This document shows positions 26,565-35,363 of a stretch of 64,000 bases of DNA, one piece after another. The notes under the pieces are model-generated. The model ran no database searches and was not told the origin of the DNA. It saw only the letters and a program-made list of their open reading frames with translations. A program made the translations under genes and the position numbers. Numbering within the stretch: position 1 is the stretch's first letter; each line of letters starts with the position of its first letter. Source of the stretch: Streptomyces sp. NBC_00223 (GTDB lineage Bacteria; Actinomycetota; Actinomycetes; Streptomycetales; Streptomycetaceae); contig NZ_CP108109.1 in NCBI RefSeq assembly GCF_036199905.1, positions 6,886,501-6,950,500 on the forward strand, given 5' to 3'.

Positions 26565-29500
26565 TCAGGACTCCGCGGCCAGCTCCCGCAGCACCGAACT
26601 CAGCCTCGTCGTACGCCCCTTGGCCGCCGGATCCGCCACCGCGGCCGCCAGACCCTGGTCAGCGCCCTGCACCACCGACAGATGCCGTTCACCCCGGGAG
26701 AAGGCCGTGTAGACCCAGGAGCGGGTCAGCAGCGGGCCCGCGTCGCCGGGGACGACCACGACCACCGCGGGCCAGCGGATGCCCGCCGCCTGGTGGCCGG
26801 TGACCGCCCAGCCGTGCCGTACGGTCGCCGCCACGTCCTCGCGCGGGACCAGTACGGGTCCCCGCTCGCACTCCAGCCGCAGCCCGCCGGCCTCCGCGCC
26901 GACCACCACCCCCGGGAACGTACGGCCGGGGGCCGGGACATGGACCACCCGGTCGCCCGGGTCGAAGCCGCCGAACCGGCCGGGGCCCGGGTTGAGCCGT
27001 TCCTTGAGCGCCGCGTTGAGCGCGCGGGTGCCGACCGGGCCGCCGTGCGCCGGGGTGATCACCTGGGCCTGCCCCGGCGGCACGCCGAACGCCCGCGGTA
27101 CCGAGTCGGCGACGAGCTGGACCGTACGGTGCACGGCCTCGCGCGGGTCGCGCACCGGGACGACCACGACCTCCTTGCCCGGGGCGTCGACCGGCGTCAG
27201 CTCGCCCTCGCCGACGCACGAGACGAGTTCGCCGATCGGGCCCGGGTCGGGGGTGCGGGAGGTGACCCGGGGGAAGGCCCCGCTGGCCAGCAGGTCGGCG
27301 AAGGCGCGGCCCGCGCCCGCGGACCACATCGTGTACGGGTCACCGCTCAGCACCAGCCGGGCGCCGTCCGGCACGGCCTCCACGAGGGTCGCGGCCTCCT
27401 CCACGGACAGCTGCGGCGCGTCCAGCACGGCCAGCAGGTCGAGCGCGAGGCTGCCGTCCCCGGCCCGGCCGGGGCCTCCGTCGGCGGACAGCAGGCCCTC
27501 GACGGTCAGCGCGGCGTCCTCGCCGACGGCCGCGGCCAGGCGCCGGCGCCCGTTCTCGGTGTACGCCGCCGCGTACGCCCGCAGGCCCGCGGCCCGCGCC
27601 GCGGTCACCAGCGCGGCCGGTTCTGCGCGGGCCGCCTCGCCGCCGGTGTGCAGCACCAGGCCGCTGCCCGCGGCGGCCCGGATCAGCTCCGCGGCGGAGG
27701 GCGAGGGTGCGGCGGCCCCCGCCCAGTCGGAGGGGTCTTCGAGGGTGCGCAGCAGCCGTACGCAGCCGTCGGCCAGGCTCTCCTCGGCGAGCGCGTAACG
27801 GTCCAGGCCCAGCAGCAGCGGTACGGCGGCTTCCTCCGGTGAGTCCTCGGGTACGTCCGGCAGGTCGCCCTCCGCGCGGAAGACGAGCACCCGGCCGTCC
27901 TCGACGGCGGCGGCGACGGCGGCGTCCGGGTCGGGCACGGAGTGCCGGGTCAGGGCGGCCTTGAGCGCGTCGGTGGTCAGCGCGGTGTGGCCCTGCTCGG
28001 CGGCCCTCTCCATCAGGTGGGCGACCAGTGCGCGTCCGCGCCGCTCGTCGCCGGGGCCGCACTGCGCGCCGAGTACGGCCCGCGCGAAGGCGTCGGCCTG
28101 CTCGGGCCGTACGCCGTCCAGGCCGAGGACCAGCCACGGGTCGGCGCGCAGCGCGTCGGCCGCGCGCTCGCCGAGGAGCCGCACGGCCGCTTCCGCGAGC
28201 TCGCCGGGCGCCCCGCCCCCCGCGAGCACCCCCCGCGCCTCCTCAACGGCCCGCACATCCCCGGGGCCGCCCCTCCGCCCGCCGCCCCCGCCCCCAGCCG
28301 CCTGCGCAAGGCCACCGGCCCCAGCCGCCCGCGCGGCGTTGACGTCGGGGTCTGTCCCGGGGCCGGCCCCACGTCCGCTGTCAGCCTCCGTCCCCGAACC
28401 GGTTCCGCTGAGGCGGGAGGGCGTGCTGTCCGCGCTCGATTCGGCCTCATGGCCGGCGCTCGCCGACTGCGCCGTCTGCTCGCCGGCCCCAGCCGCATGG
28501 CTGTCCCCAGTACGCGTGCCTGTCCCGTTTTCGGCACTCGCCGCCCGCGCGGGGTCGCCGTCGAGGTCTGCCCGGGGGTCGGCCCCGGCCCGGCCGCCAC
28601 TCGCATGCGGGTCGCCCGCGTCCAACCCGGCACCGCGGTCGGCGCTCGCCGACTGCCCTGCCCGCCCATTGAGTCCGGCTACCCGTCCGTCTCCTGTACG
28701 CGCGCCCGCCGCGCCGTCGGCACCCGCCGCCTGCGCGGGGTGGACGTCGGGGTCTGTCTTGGGGCCGGCCCCACGTCCGCTGTCAGCTTCCGTCCCCGAA
28801 CCGGTTCCGCTGAGGCGGGGGGGCGTGCTGTCCGCGCTCGATTCGGCCTCATGGCCGGCGCTCGCCGACTGCGCCGTCTGCTCGCCGGCCCCAGCCGCAT
28901 GGCTGTCCCCAGTACGCGTGCCTGTCCCGTTTCCGGCACTCGCCGCCCGAGCGGGGTCGCCGTAGAGGTCTGCCCGGGGGTCGGCCCCGCCCGCCTCAAC
29001 TTCGGGTCCGCCGTCCGGATCCGTTCCGGATCCGCCGCTTGTGGGTCCGTCGCCAGCGCGCGATTCGGCATCACCGGCGTCCGCCGGCTGCGCCGTACGC
29101 CCGTTGAGGTCGGCCGACTGGATGTCCCCCGTACGTGCATCCGTTGCGGGGCCGATGCCCGCTGCCTGCGCGGGGTCGCCGTCGGGGGCTGCCCCGGGTG
29201 TCGCGTCCGGGCCCGCGTCGGCCGCGACGGTGTCTCCCGCCCCCGCGCCCGCCGTGCGGCCAGCGTCGGCCGACTGGGCAGGGTCGTCGGTGGGGTTCGG
29301 CGCGGAGTCGGTTCCGTCGCCGCCGACGGGCGTGGTGTCGGTACCCGAGCCGGGCTCGCCGTCGGCGGAGTTCGGGTTCGTTCCCGGGGCGGGGAGGCCG
29401 GCGGCCTCGGCCGCTTCCGCGGCCTGGAGGGTCGCGGCCTCCGCCGCCATCGCCTCGCGGCGCTTGCGCCGCGCCTCCGCCGGGTCGCCCCGCGGCGCGG

Positions 29501-29696
29501 GCGCCACAGGGTTCTCCCCGCGCTCGATCGAGCGCATCGCCGCCGCCAGACCGGCCAGGTCCACCTGCTTCCGCGCGGACGCGGACACGGACCCGGGCGC
29601 AGACGCGGCCTCGGGCGCGTCCCCGGACACAGAAGCCCCCGCAGGGACCCCCGTACGCGCGGTCGATGCGCCGTCCGGCGAGGACATGTCGGTCAC
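26565..29696 (-). CDS. RecD2-like helix-hairpin-helix protein with degraded ATPase motifs and repeat-rich N-terminus
   Basis: A 1043-aa protein. The N-terminal half (about 60-450) is Gly/Ala/Asp-rich and contains two long near-identical repeats. The C-terminal half follows RecD2 order: a helix-hairpin-helix-like region (ADALRADPWLVLGLDGVRPE), the ATPase core, then a UvrD_C_2-like end (HGWAVTGHQAAGIRWPAVVV, YTAFSRGERHLSVV). The Walker A position reads HTGGEAARAEP instead of GGPGTGKT and Walker B reads VLDAPQL instead of V-D-E-A, so ATP hydrolysis is probably lost. GTG 29696 is preceded by GGAGG; an in-frame ATG is three codons later. The frame is also open upstream, but that lies inside the aldo/keto reductase gene. 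Probably a DNA-associated structural relative of RecD2. Confidence 0.88.
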   Translation of the reverse strand: MTDMSSPDGASTARTGVPAGASVSGDAPEAASAPGSVSASARKQVDLAGLAAAMRSIERGENPVAPAPRGDPAEARRKRREAMAAEAATLQAAEAAEAAGLPAPGTNPNSADGEPGSGTDTTPVGGDGTDSAPNPTDDPAQSADAGRTAGAGAGDTVAADAGPDATPGAAPDGDPAQAAGIGPATDARTGDIQSADLNGRTAQPADAGDAESRAGDGPTSGGSGTDPDGGPEVEAGGADPRADLYGDPARAASAGNGTGTRTGDSHAAGAGEQTAQSASAGHEAESSADSTPPRLSGTGSGTEADSGRGAGPKTDPDVHPAQAAGADGAAGARTGDGRVAGLNGRAGQSASADRGAGLDAGDPHASGGRAGADPRADLDGDPARAASAENGTGTRTGDSHAAGAGEQTAQSASAGHEAESSADSTPSRLSGTGSGTEADSGRGAGPGTDPDVNAARAAGAGGLAQAAGGGGGGRRGGPGDVRAVEEARGVLAGGGAPGELAEAAVRLLGERAADALRADPWLVLGLDGVRPEQADAFARAVLGAQCGPGDERRGRALVAHLMERAAEQGHTALTTDALKAALTRHSVPDPDAAVAAAVEDGRVLVFRAEGDLPDVPEDSPEEAAVPLLLGLDRYALAEESLADGCVRLLRTLEDPSDWAGAAAPSPSAAELIRAAAGSGLVLHTGGEAARAEPAALVTAARAAGLRAYAAAYTENGRRRLAAAVGEDAALTVEGLLSADGGPGRAGDGSLALDLLAVLDAPQLSVEEAATLVEAVPDGARLVLSGDPYTMWSAGAGRAFADLLASGAFPRVTSRTPDPGPIGELVSCVGEGELTPVDAPGKEVVVVPVRDPREAVHRTVQLVADSVPRAFGVPPGQAQVITPAHGGPVGTRALNAALKERLNPGPGRFGGFDPGDRVVHVPAPGRTFPGVVVGAEAGGLRLECERGPVLVPREDVAATVRHGWAVTGHQAAGIRWPAVVVVVPGDAGPLLTRSWVYTAFSRGERHLSVVQGADQGLAAAVADPAAKGRTTRLSSVLRELAAES
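28341..28988 (-). repeat. Two 246-bp direct repeats inside the RecD2-like gene
   Basis: 28341-28586 and 28743-28988 are almost identical, differing at only a handful of positions, offset by 402 bases (134 codons, so in frame). They encode repeated NGTGTRTGDSHAAGAGEQ and EADSGRGAG words in the low-complexity region. Confidence 0.9.
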
Positions 29697-29728
29697 AGCG
29701 GAGCCTCCGTGGAGCGGCCGGCCACGGC

Positions 29729-30709
29729 TCAGAGCGTGCTCCAGTCGTGGTCCGGATAGCGGTGCAGCGGCGCCGAGACATCGTCCAGCGCCAGGCAGAT
29801 CTCTTCGGGAAGCGTAAGCGCCTCCACTGACAACGCCGCCGTCAACTGCTGCGCGTTGCGCGCGCCGATGATAGGCGAGGTGACGCCGGGCCGGTCCCGC
29901 ACCCACGCCAGGGCGACCTGCAGCGGGGAGACGGCCAGGCCGTCGGCCGCTATGGCCAGCGCGTCCACGATGTGGCGGGCCGTCTCGTCGAGATAGGGCG
30001 CGACGAACGCCGCCATGTCCTCCGAGCCGCCGCGCGAGTCCGCCGGCGTCCCGTTGCGGTACTTGCCGGTCAGCACCCCGCGCCCCAGCGGTGAGGACGG
30101 CAGCAGCCCGACCCCGAGGTCGACGGCCGCGGGCAGCACCTCCCGCTCGACGCCGCGCTGGAGCAGCGAGTACTCCATCTGCGTACTGGCCAGCGGCGTA
30201 CGCCCCGGCCCGGCCAGCTGCCAGGCCGCCGCCTTCGCCAGCTGCCAGCCGCAGAAGTTGGAGACCCCCACGTACCGCGCCCGGCCCGAGGCGACCGCGA
30301 TGTCCAGCGCCTGAAGCGTCTCGTCCATCGGCGTACCCGGATCGAAGGCGTGCACCTGCCACAGGTCGACGTAATCCGTGCCGAGCCGCTGCAAGGACGC
30401 GTCCAGAGCGGAGAGCAGATGCCCGCGCGAGGTGTCGAACCGCCGGTACGGGTCGGGCACACTGCCCGCCTTCGTCGCGATCACCAGATCGGAGCGCGGC
30501 ACAAGATCCTCGATCAGCCGCCCGAGCAGATACTCGGCGCCCCCGTCGGCGTAGACGTCGGCCGTGTCGATCAGCGTGCCGCCGACGTCCCAGAACGCCT
30601 TCAGCTGGTCGGCGGCGTCGCGTTCGCCGGTGTTCCGTCCCCAGGTGAGCGTGCCGAGCCCGAGGCGGGACACGCGCAACCCGGTGCGGCCGAGGTGCCT
30701 ATGCTCCAT
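29729..30709 (-). CDS. Aldo/keto reductase
   Basis: A 326-aa NADPH-dependent TIM-barrel oxidoreductase. The catalytic tetrad is visible: Asp in IDTADVYADG, Tyr in the same motif, Lys in LVIATKAG and His in LWQVHAFD. SSPLGRGVLTGKY and the late SPIIGARNAQQL form the cofactor site. ATG 30709 (MEHRHLGRTGLRVSRLGLG) is the family-typical start; an in-frame GTG-type extension is less likely. It lies 32 bases upstream of the RecD2-like gene on the same strand, so the two may share a transcript. Substrate unknown. Confidence 0.92.
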   Translation of the reverse strand: MEHRHLGRTGLRVSRLGLGTLTWGRNTGERDAADQLKAFWDVGGTLIDTADVYADGGAEYLLGRLIEDLVPRSDLVIATKAGSVPDPYRRFDTSRGHLLSALDASLQRLGTDYVDLWQVHAFDPGTPMDETLQALDIAVASGRARYVGVSNFCGWQLAKAAAWQLAGPGRTPLASTQMEYSLLQRGVEREVLPAAVDLGVGLLPSSPLGRGVLTGKYRNGTPADSRGGSEDMAAFVAPYLDETARHIVDALAIAADGLAVSPLQVALAWVRDRPGVTSPIIGARNAQQLTAALSVEALTLPEEICLALDDVSAPLHRYPDHDWSTL

Positions 30710-30871
30710 GGGCGCTGAGGTTACTGCCCGCACCGCCTCATGGGCAGCAGTGACGTACGTGACAGGGGCCCGCGCCGCGCGGGAGCGCTACAGTCCGGAG
30801 GGACAGCGACGTTACTCGTCAGTAAATCGTGAGAACCGGCAGAACCGGCGGACTCGACAAAGGGGAGCGGT

Positions 30872-31921
30872 ATGCGGCTCGGGATCAACCTCGGCTACTG
30901 GGGCGCGGGCATGGACGGCGACAACCTGGCCGTCGCGCGGGAGGCGGACCGGCTCGGCTACGCGGTCTGCTGGGCCGCCGAGGCGTACGGCTCGGACGCC
31001 CCCACCGTGCTGGCCTGGGTGGCCGCGCAGACCGAGCGGATCGACGTCGGCTCGGCCATCTTCCAGATCCCCGCCCGTACCCCCGCGATGACCGCGATGA
31101 CCGCCGCCACCCTCGACTCGCTGTCCGGCGGCCGGTTCCGGCTGGGCCTCGGCGTGTCGGGGCCGCAGGTCTCGGAGGGCTGGTACGGCGTCAAGTTTGA
31201 CAAGCCGCTCTCCCGCACCCGCGAGTACGTCGAGATCGTCCGCAGGGCGATGTCACGCGAACGGCTGAGCTACGCGGGCGAGCACTGGACGCTGCCGCTG
31301 CCCGGCGGCCCGGGCAAGCCGATCAAGCTGACCGTGCACCCCGAACGCGAGCACATCCCGCTCTACATCGCCGCGATCGGCCCCAAGAACCTGGAGCAGA
31401 CCGGCGAGATCGCCGACGGCGCCCTGCTGATCTTCCCCTCCGCCGCGCATCTGGAGGACACCGCGGTCCGTCACATCAGGACCGGCCGCGAGAAGGCGGG
31501 CCTGACCCTGGACGGCTTCGACATCTGCCCGACGCTGCCGCTGGCGCTGGGCGAGGACGTCTCCGCGCTGGCCGACCTCTTCCGCCCGTACACCGCGCTC
31601 TACGTCGGCGGCATGGGCAGCCGCAAGCAGAACTTCTACAACCAGCTGGCCCAGCGCATGGGTTACGAGCGGCAGGCCGCGGAGATCCAGGACAAGTACC
31701 TGGACGGCGACAAGGCGGGCGCCGCGGCCGCCGTGCCCGAGGAACTCATCGACTCCACCTGCCTGCTCGGCCCGGTCGAGCGGATCGCCGACCGGATGCG
31801 GGAGTACGCGGCCGCCGGGGTCACCACCCTCACGCTCGCCCCGGCGGGCTTCACCCTGGACGAGCGGGTGGCGGGCCTGCGGGCGGGCGTCGAGGCCCTG
31901 GAGCAGGCCGGACTGGCGTAG
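30872..31921 (+). CDS. LLM-class F420-dependent oxidoreductase
   Basis: A 349-aa luciferase-like barrel protein. MRLGINLGYWGAGMDGD and ADRLGYAVCWAAEAYGSD are family-typical, as are SLSGGRFRLGLGVSGPQVSE (cofactor phosphate loop) and PLYIAAIGPKNLEQTGEIAD. Actinobacterial members mostly use reduced coenzyme F420 rather than FMN. AAGGGGAG lies before the ATG. It is divergent from the aldo/keto reductase gene. Substrate is not predictable. Confidence 0.92.
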   Translation: MRLGINLGYWGAGMDGDNLAVAREADRLGYAVCWAAEAYGSDAPTVLAWVAAQTERIDVGSAIFQIPARTPAMTAMTAATLDSLSGGRFRLGLGVSGPQVSEGWYGVKFDKPLSRTREYVEIVRRAMSRERLSYAGEHWTLPLPGGPGKPIKLTVHPEREHIPLYIAAIGPKNLEQTGEIADGALLIFPSAAHLEDTAVRHIRTGREKAGLTLDGFDICPTLPLALGEDVSALADLFRPYTALYVGGMGSRKQNFYNQLAQRMGYERQAAEIQDKYLDGDKAGAAAAVPEELIDSTCLLGPVERIADRMREYAAAGVTTLTLAPAGFTLDERVAGLRAGVEALEQAGLA

Positions 31922-32213
31922 CAACGCCCGACACCCGCGCGGACGTACGGCGGGGCCGGTCGCGGGCCCGTACAGCGGCGGCCCGGACACGGGCGCCCGG
32001 CGGGCTCGCACGACACCCGGCCCCGGCCCGGGCCCGGCGCCTCGGCACCCCGCCTCGGCCTTGGCCGGCGCCCCGCCTCGGCCGGCACCCCGGCGCCCCG
32101 CCTCGGCCGGCACCCCGGCACCCCGCCTCGGCCTTGGCCGGCACCCCGGCGTCTGGCCCCGGCCCGGCACCCCCGGCTCCGGCCGGGCACCACGGCCCGG
32201 CGCCCGGGCCCCC
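31922..32213. repeat. GC-rich degenerate tandem repeats
   Basis: No gene is seen in this stretch between the LLM gene and the convergent hypothetical gene. From about 32040 to 32155 the word CCCCGCCTCGGCC recurs about four times, joined by CTTGGCCGGCACCCCGGC-like spacers. Further irregular CGGGCCC-rich repeats flank it. Confidence 0.7.
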
Positions 32214-32236
32214 TCACCCGCAGAGGATCGGCCCTC

Positions 32237-32854
32237 TCACCCGCTGGGGATCAACCGCCCCAGCAGCCGCCCGAAATCGATGAGCCGGGCTATCTGCCCT
32301 GCCCCGCCGTCGTCCAGCGACTTGCTGAACCTGAACGCCTCCGGGCGGAACCGCGCCGAGGCCACCGGCAGCGGCGAGTCCGGATCGGCGGCCACCGCGC
32401 TCAGCTCGTGCGGCATCGCCGTGGCCAGCACCAGATACACCCCGCGGTCCACCCGCCGCCCGCGCTCGTCCCGCCCGACCAGCGTCCGCATCCCCACATG
32501 CCCGATGGAGTTCAGCGGCAGCACCTGGACCGAGGAGTCGAGTACGGTCCCGCCCGGCGCCTTGTCGTCCGCCAACTCCTCGCTGTGCCACAGGATCAGC
32601 CGCCGTCCGTCGCAGACCGCCGCCTCCTGCCACACCGAGGCGCCGGCCTCCGTGAGGTCCACCACCCGCTCCAGGGTGAAGCCGCGCACCCGGCGCCGCC
32701 CGAGCACCCCTCCGATCGCGTCGAGCGCGACCTGGGGATGGAGGAAATACACCCTGGCGGCGTCCTCCAGGCGTCCGTACGGAGACCAGTCCGCCCCCGC
32801 GGGGCCCGCTCCGGCCTCGGCCGGCGGACGGCTCCTCGTCGCCTTGCTGAACAT
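32237..32854 (-). CDS. Conserved hypothetical protein
   Basis: A 205-aa soluble protein without a domain I can name. It has alternating strands and helices (VYFLHPQVALDAIGGVLG, FTLERVVDLTEAGASVWQEA, RRLILWHSEELAD, VQVLPLNSIGHVGMRTLVG) and an ending GGAGQIARLIDFGRLLGRLI. ATG 32854 follows GGTGGAG. The gene is divergent from the phosphomutase gene and belongs to the conserved core around mshC as I recall it from S. coelicolor. Confidence 0.8.
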   Translation of the reverse strand: MFSKATRSRPPAEAGAGPAGADWSPYGRLEDAARVYFLHPQVALDAIGGVLGRRRVRGFTLERVVDLTEAGASVWQEAAVCDGRRLILWHSEELADDKAPGGTVLDSSVQVLPLNSIGHVGMRTLVGRDERGRRVDRGVYLVLATAMPHELSAVAADPDSPLPVASARFRPEAFRFSKSLDDGGAGQIARLIDFGRLLGRLIPSG

Positions 32855-33056
32855 CTCCACCTGCTTCGCGATCCCAACTCCCGAGGTCTCCCTCGACCCC
32901 GTGTGCACCTTACCCAGGGGGCAAGACAGCAAGGAGCCGCCGGAGACGGCGGATCGCGCGAATTCCGCGGCCGTGGTGGGGGCTCGGGGGGATCTTCCCC
33001 GCCACGGCCGTCACCCAGCACAACGCCCGCGCCCGGGAAGGGTTACGGTGGCGGGC

Positions 33057-33761
33057 ATGCCCACCGTGATCCTCGTCCGGCACGGCCGGTCGACCGCCAA
33101 CGCCGACGGAGTGCTGGCCGGCTGGAGTCCTGGCGTCGCCCTGGACGACACCGGCCGGGCCCAGGCGACCGCGCTCGCCGCCCGGCTCGCCGCCCTGCCG
33201 CTCGCCGCCGTCGTCAGCAGCCCGCTCCAGCGCTGCCGGGAGACGGTCGGCCCGCTGCTCGACACCCGTCCCGAACTGCCGCTGCACACCGACGAACGGG
33301 TCGGCGAGTGCCACTACGGCGACTGGACCGGCCGCAAGATCTCCGAACTGGCCGAGGAACCGCTGTGGGCCACCGTCCAGCGGCACGCCTCCGCCGCCGT
33401 CTTCCCCGGCGAGGAGGGCGAGTCGATGCGGGCGATGCAGTCCCGCGCGGTCGACGCCGTACGCGACTGGAACGCGCGGATCGAGGCGGAGCACGGCCCC
33501 GACGCCACCTACCTGGTCTGCTCGCACGGAGACGTCATCAAGTCCCTGGTCGCCGACGCCCTCGGGCTGCATCTCGACCTCTTCCAGCGGATCGGCACCG
33601 ACCCCTGCTCGGTCACCGTGGTCCGCTACACCCCGCACCGCCCCTTCCTGCTGAGGCTCGGCGACACCGGCGACCTCACCGGGCTGCTGCCGCCCCCCGG
33701 CAAGGACACCGCCGCGGCCTCCGGCGACGCGGTGGTGGGCGGCTCCACCGGCACGGTGTGA
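33057..33761 (+). CDS. Histidine-phosphatase-superfamily protein (MSMEG_4193-type phosphomutase family)
   Basis: A 234-aa phosphoglycerate-mutase-like enzyme. The phosphohistidine motif is VRHGRST (R8-H9-G10), the acid/base region is VGECHYGDWTGR and the second catalytic His is in VCSHGDVIKS. The C-terminal 30 residues are low-complexity. The gene is followed by DUF3090 and SCO1664-family genes, a neighbourhood conserved in actinomycetes beside mshC. Substrate is not established for this family. Confidence 0.92.
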   Translation: MPTVILVRHGRSTANADGVLAGWSPGVALDDTGRAQATALAARLAALPLAAVVSSPLQRCRETVGPLLDTRPELPLHTDERVGECHYGDWTGRKISELAEEPLWATVQRHASAAVFPGEEGESMRAMQSRAVDAVRDWNARIEAEHGPDATYLVCSHGDVIKSLVADALGLHLDLFQRIGTDPCSVTVVRYTPHRPFLLRLGDTGDLTGLLPPPGKDTAAASGDAVVGGSTGTV

Positions 33762-33860
33762 TCAGCTTCCGCAGTAGGGTGGGTGACCGGCAGCTCATCC
33801 GCTGAGAACCACACCACCGCACAGGCAAACAGCCGTTCAGACGAGTAAACGGAGCAAGGC

Positions 33861-34451
33861 GTGCCCCGTCAGGTCTTCTTCTACGAACACCCCGACCGTT
33901 TCGTGGCCGGAACAGTCGGTCAGCCGGGTCAGCGGACGTTCTTTCTGCAGGCCACGGCCGCGGGCCGGACCACCAGCGTCGCGCTGGAGAAGACCCAGGT
34001 GGCCGCCCTCGCCGAGCGGATCGACGAGCTGCTCGACGAAGTGGTGCGACGTACCGGAGGCAACGCCCCCGTGCCCGCCGTCGCCCCGACCGAACTCGCC
34101 GACTCCGCGCCGCTCGACGTGCCCGTCGAGGAGGAGTTCCGGGTCGGCACCATGGCGCTGGCCTGGGACGGCGCCCATGAGCGCATGGTCATCGAGGCGC
34201 AGGCCCTGGTCGAACTCGTCGGCGAGGACGACGACGACCTGGAGGCGGCCGAGGAAGAGCTGCTCCAGGACGACGAGAACGGCCCCCCGCTGCTGCGTGT
34301 GCTGCTGACCGGCGCCCAGGCCCGCTCCTTCGCCAAGCGCGCCCTCGACGTGGTCTCCGCCGGACGCCCGCCCTGCCCGCTGTGCAGCCTCCCCCTGGAC
34401 CCGGAAGGACACGTATGCCCGCGTCAGAACGGGTACCGGAGGTCGGCCTGA
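33861..34451 (+). CDS. DUF3090 family protein
   Basis: A 196-aa acidic protein matching the DUF3090 family (MPRQVFFYEHPDRFVAGTVG at the start, RTFFLQATAAGR, and ARSFAKRALDVVSAGRPPCP near the end). The end carries CPLCSLPLDPEGHVC, a possible zinc-binding four-Cys knuckle. GTG start preceded by GGAGCAAGG. It overlaps the next gene by 37 bases, implying co-translation. Confidence 0.92.
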   Translation: MPRQVFFYEHPDRFVAGTVGQPGQRTFFLQATAAGRTTSVALEKTQVAALAERIDELLDEVVRRTGGNAPVPAVAPTELADSAPLDVPVEEEFRVGTMALAWDGAHERMVIEAQALVELVGEDDDDLEAAEEELLQDDENGPPLLRVLLTGAQARSFAKRALDVVSAGRPPCPLCSLPLDPEGHVCPRQNGYRRSA

Positions 34452-35236
34452 CCTCCGGGACGGCCCCGCTCGCCCATGGCGAGCTGACCGTACGCGGCCA
34501 GGTGCGTGACGCGTCCAACGCCGTGCTGTACTGCGAGGCCGCCCACGAGGGGCGGACCGTGGCGTGCGTCTACAAACCCGTCAGGGGCGAGCGACCCCTC
34601 TGGGACTTCCCCGACGGCACCCTCGCCCAGCGCGAGGTCGCCGCGTATCTGGTCTCCGAGGCCACCGGCTGGGGACTGGTCCCGCCCACCGTGCTGCGCG
34701 ACGGGCCGTACGGCGAGGGCATGGTGCAGCTGTGGATCGAGGCGGCGGGCGACGAGGAGAACGCGCTGCTCGCGCTCACCGAGGAACTGGAGCCCGCGCC
34801 CGGCTGGAAGGCCGTGGTCGAGGCCGAGGTCGCGGAGGGCCGCACCGCGCTGCTCGTGCACGCCGACGACATACGGCTGCGGCGGATCGCCGTCCTGGAC
34901 GCCGTGATCAACAACGCCGACCGCAAGGGCGGCCATCTGCTCCCGGCGGCCGACGGGCGGATCTACGGCATCGACCACGGAGTGACCTTCCACACCGAGG
35001 ACAAGCTGCGCACGCTGCTGTGGGGGTGGGTCGGGGAGCCGCTGCCGGCCGAGGCGGTGACCGTACTGGGGAAGCTCTCGGCCGATCTGACGGGGGAGCT
35101 GGGGGAGCGCCTTGGCGGGCTGCTGACGGCCGCGGAGACGGCCGCGCTGCGGGCCAGGGTGGACCGGCTGTTGGAGACCGGCGTGCACCCGGCGCCGGGC
35201 GGGCGGTGGCCCTCGATCCCCTGGCCGCCGGTGTGA
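34415..35236 (+). CDS. SCO1664-family protein (PI3/PI4-kinase-like fold)
   Basis: A 273-aa protein. VACVYKPVRGERPLWDFPDG contains a kinase-like Lys in the nucleotide pocket, and LDAVINNADRKGGHLL followed by IYGIDHGVTFH resembles the catalytic and metal-binding loops (D-x3-N-x-D-R and I-D-x-G) of phosphatidylinositol-kinase-like folds. Whether it phosphorylates anything is unproven. ATG 34415 is chosen by the overlap with DUF3090 and an AAGGAC element. Confidence 0.88.
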   Translation: MPASERVPEVGLTSGTAPLAHGELTVRGQVRDASNAVLYCEAAHEGRTVACVYKPVRGERPLWDFPDGTLAQREVAAYLVSEATGWGLVPPTVLRDGPYGEGMVQLWIEAAGDEENALLALTEELEPAPGWKAVVEAEVAEGRTALLVHADDIRLRRIAVLDAVINNADRKGGHLLPAADGRIYGIDHGVTFHTEDKLRTLLWGWVGEPLPAEAVTVLGKLSADLTGELGERLGGLLTAAETAALRARVDRLLETGVHPAPGGRWPSIPWPPV

Positions 35237-35363
35237 GCGCCCGCGCGGGACGCCTCTGCCCGGTGTGACGCGAGGGGCTCCGGAGCACGCCGGAGCGCCG
35301 GGGGAGGGCATCTGCCCTGCTCCCGGTCGTTTTGACGGTGAGCCGCCCGGTTAACCTCAAGAC

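Noticed and set aside
27942..29759. Long plus-strand open frame antisense to the RecD2-like gene
   Set aside because: Its translation is Arg/Gly-rich and inherits the direct repeats; the minus strand has the recognisable RecD2 C-terminus and a good ribosome site.
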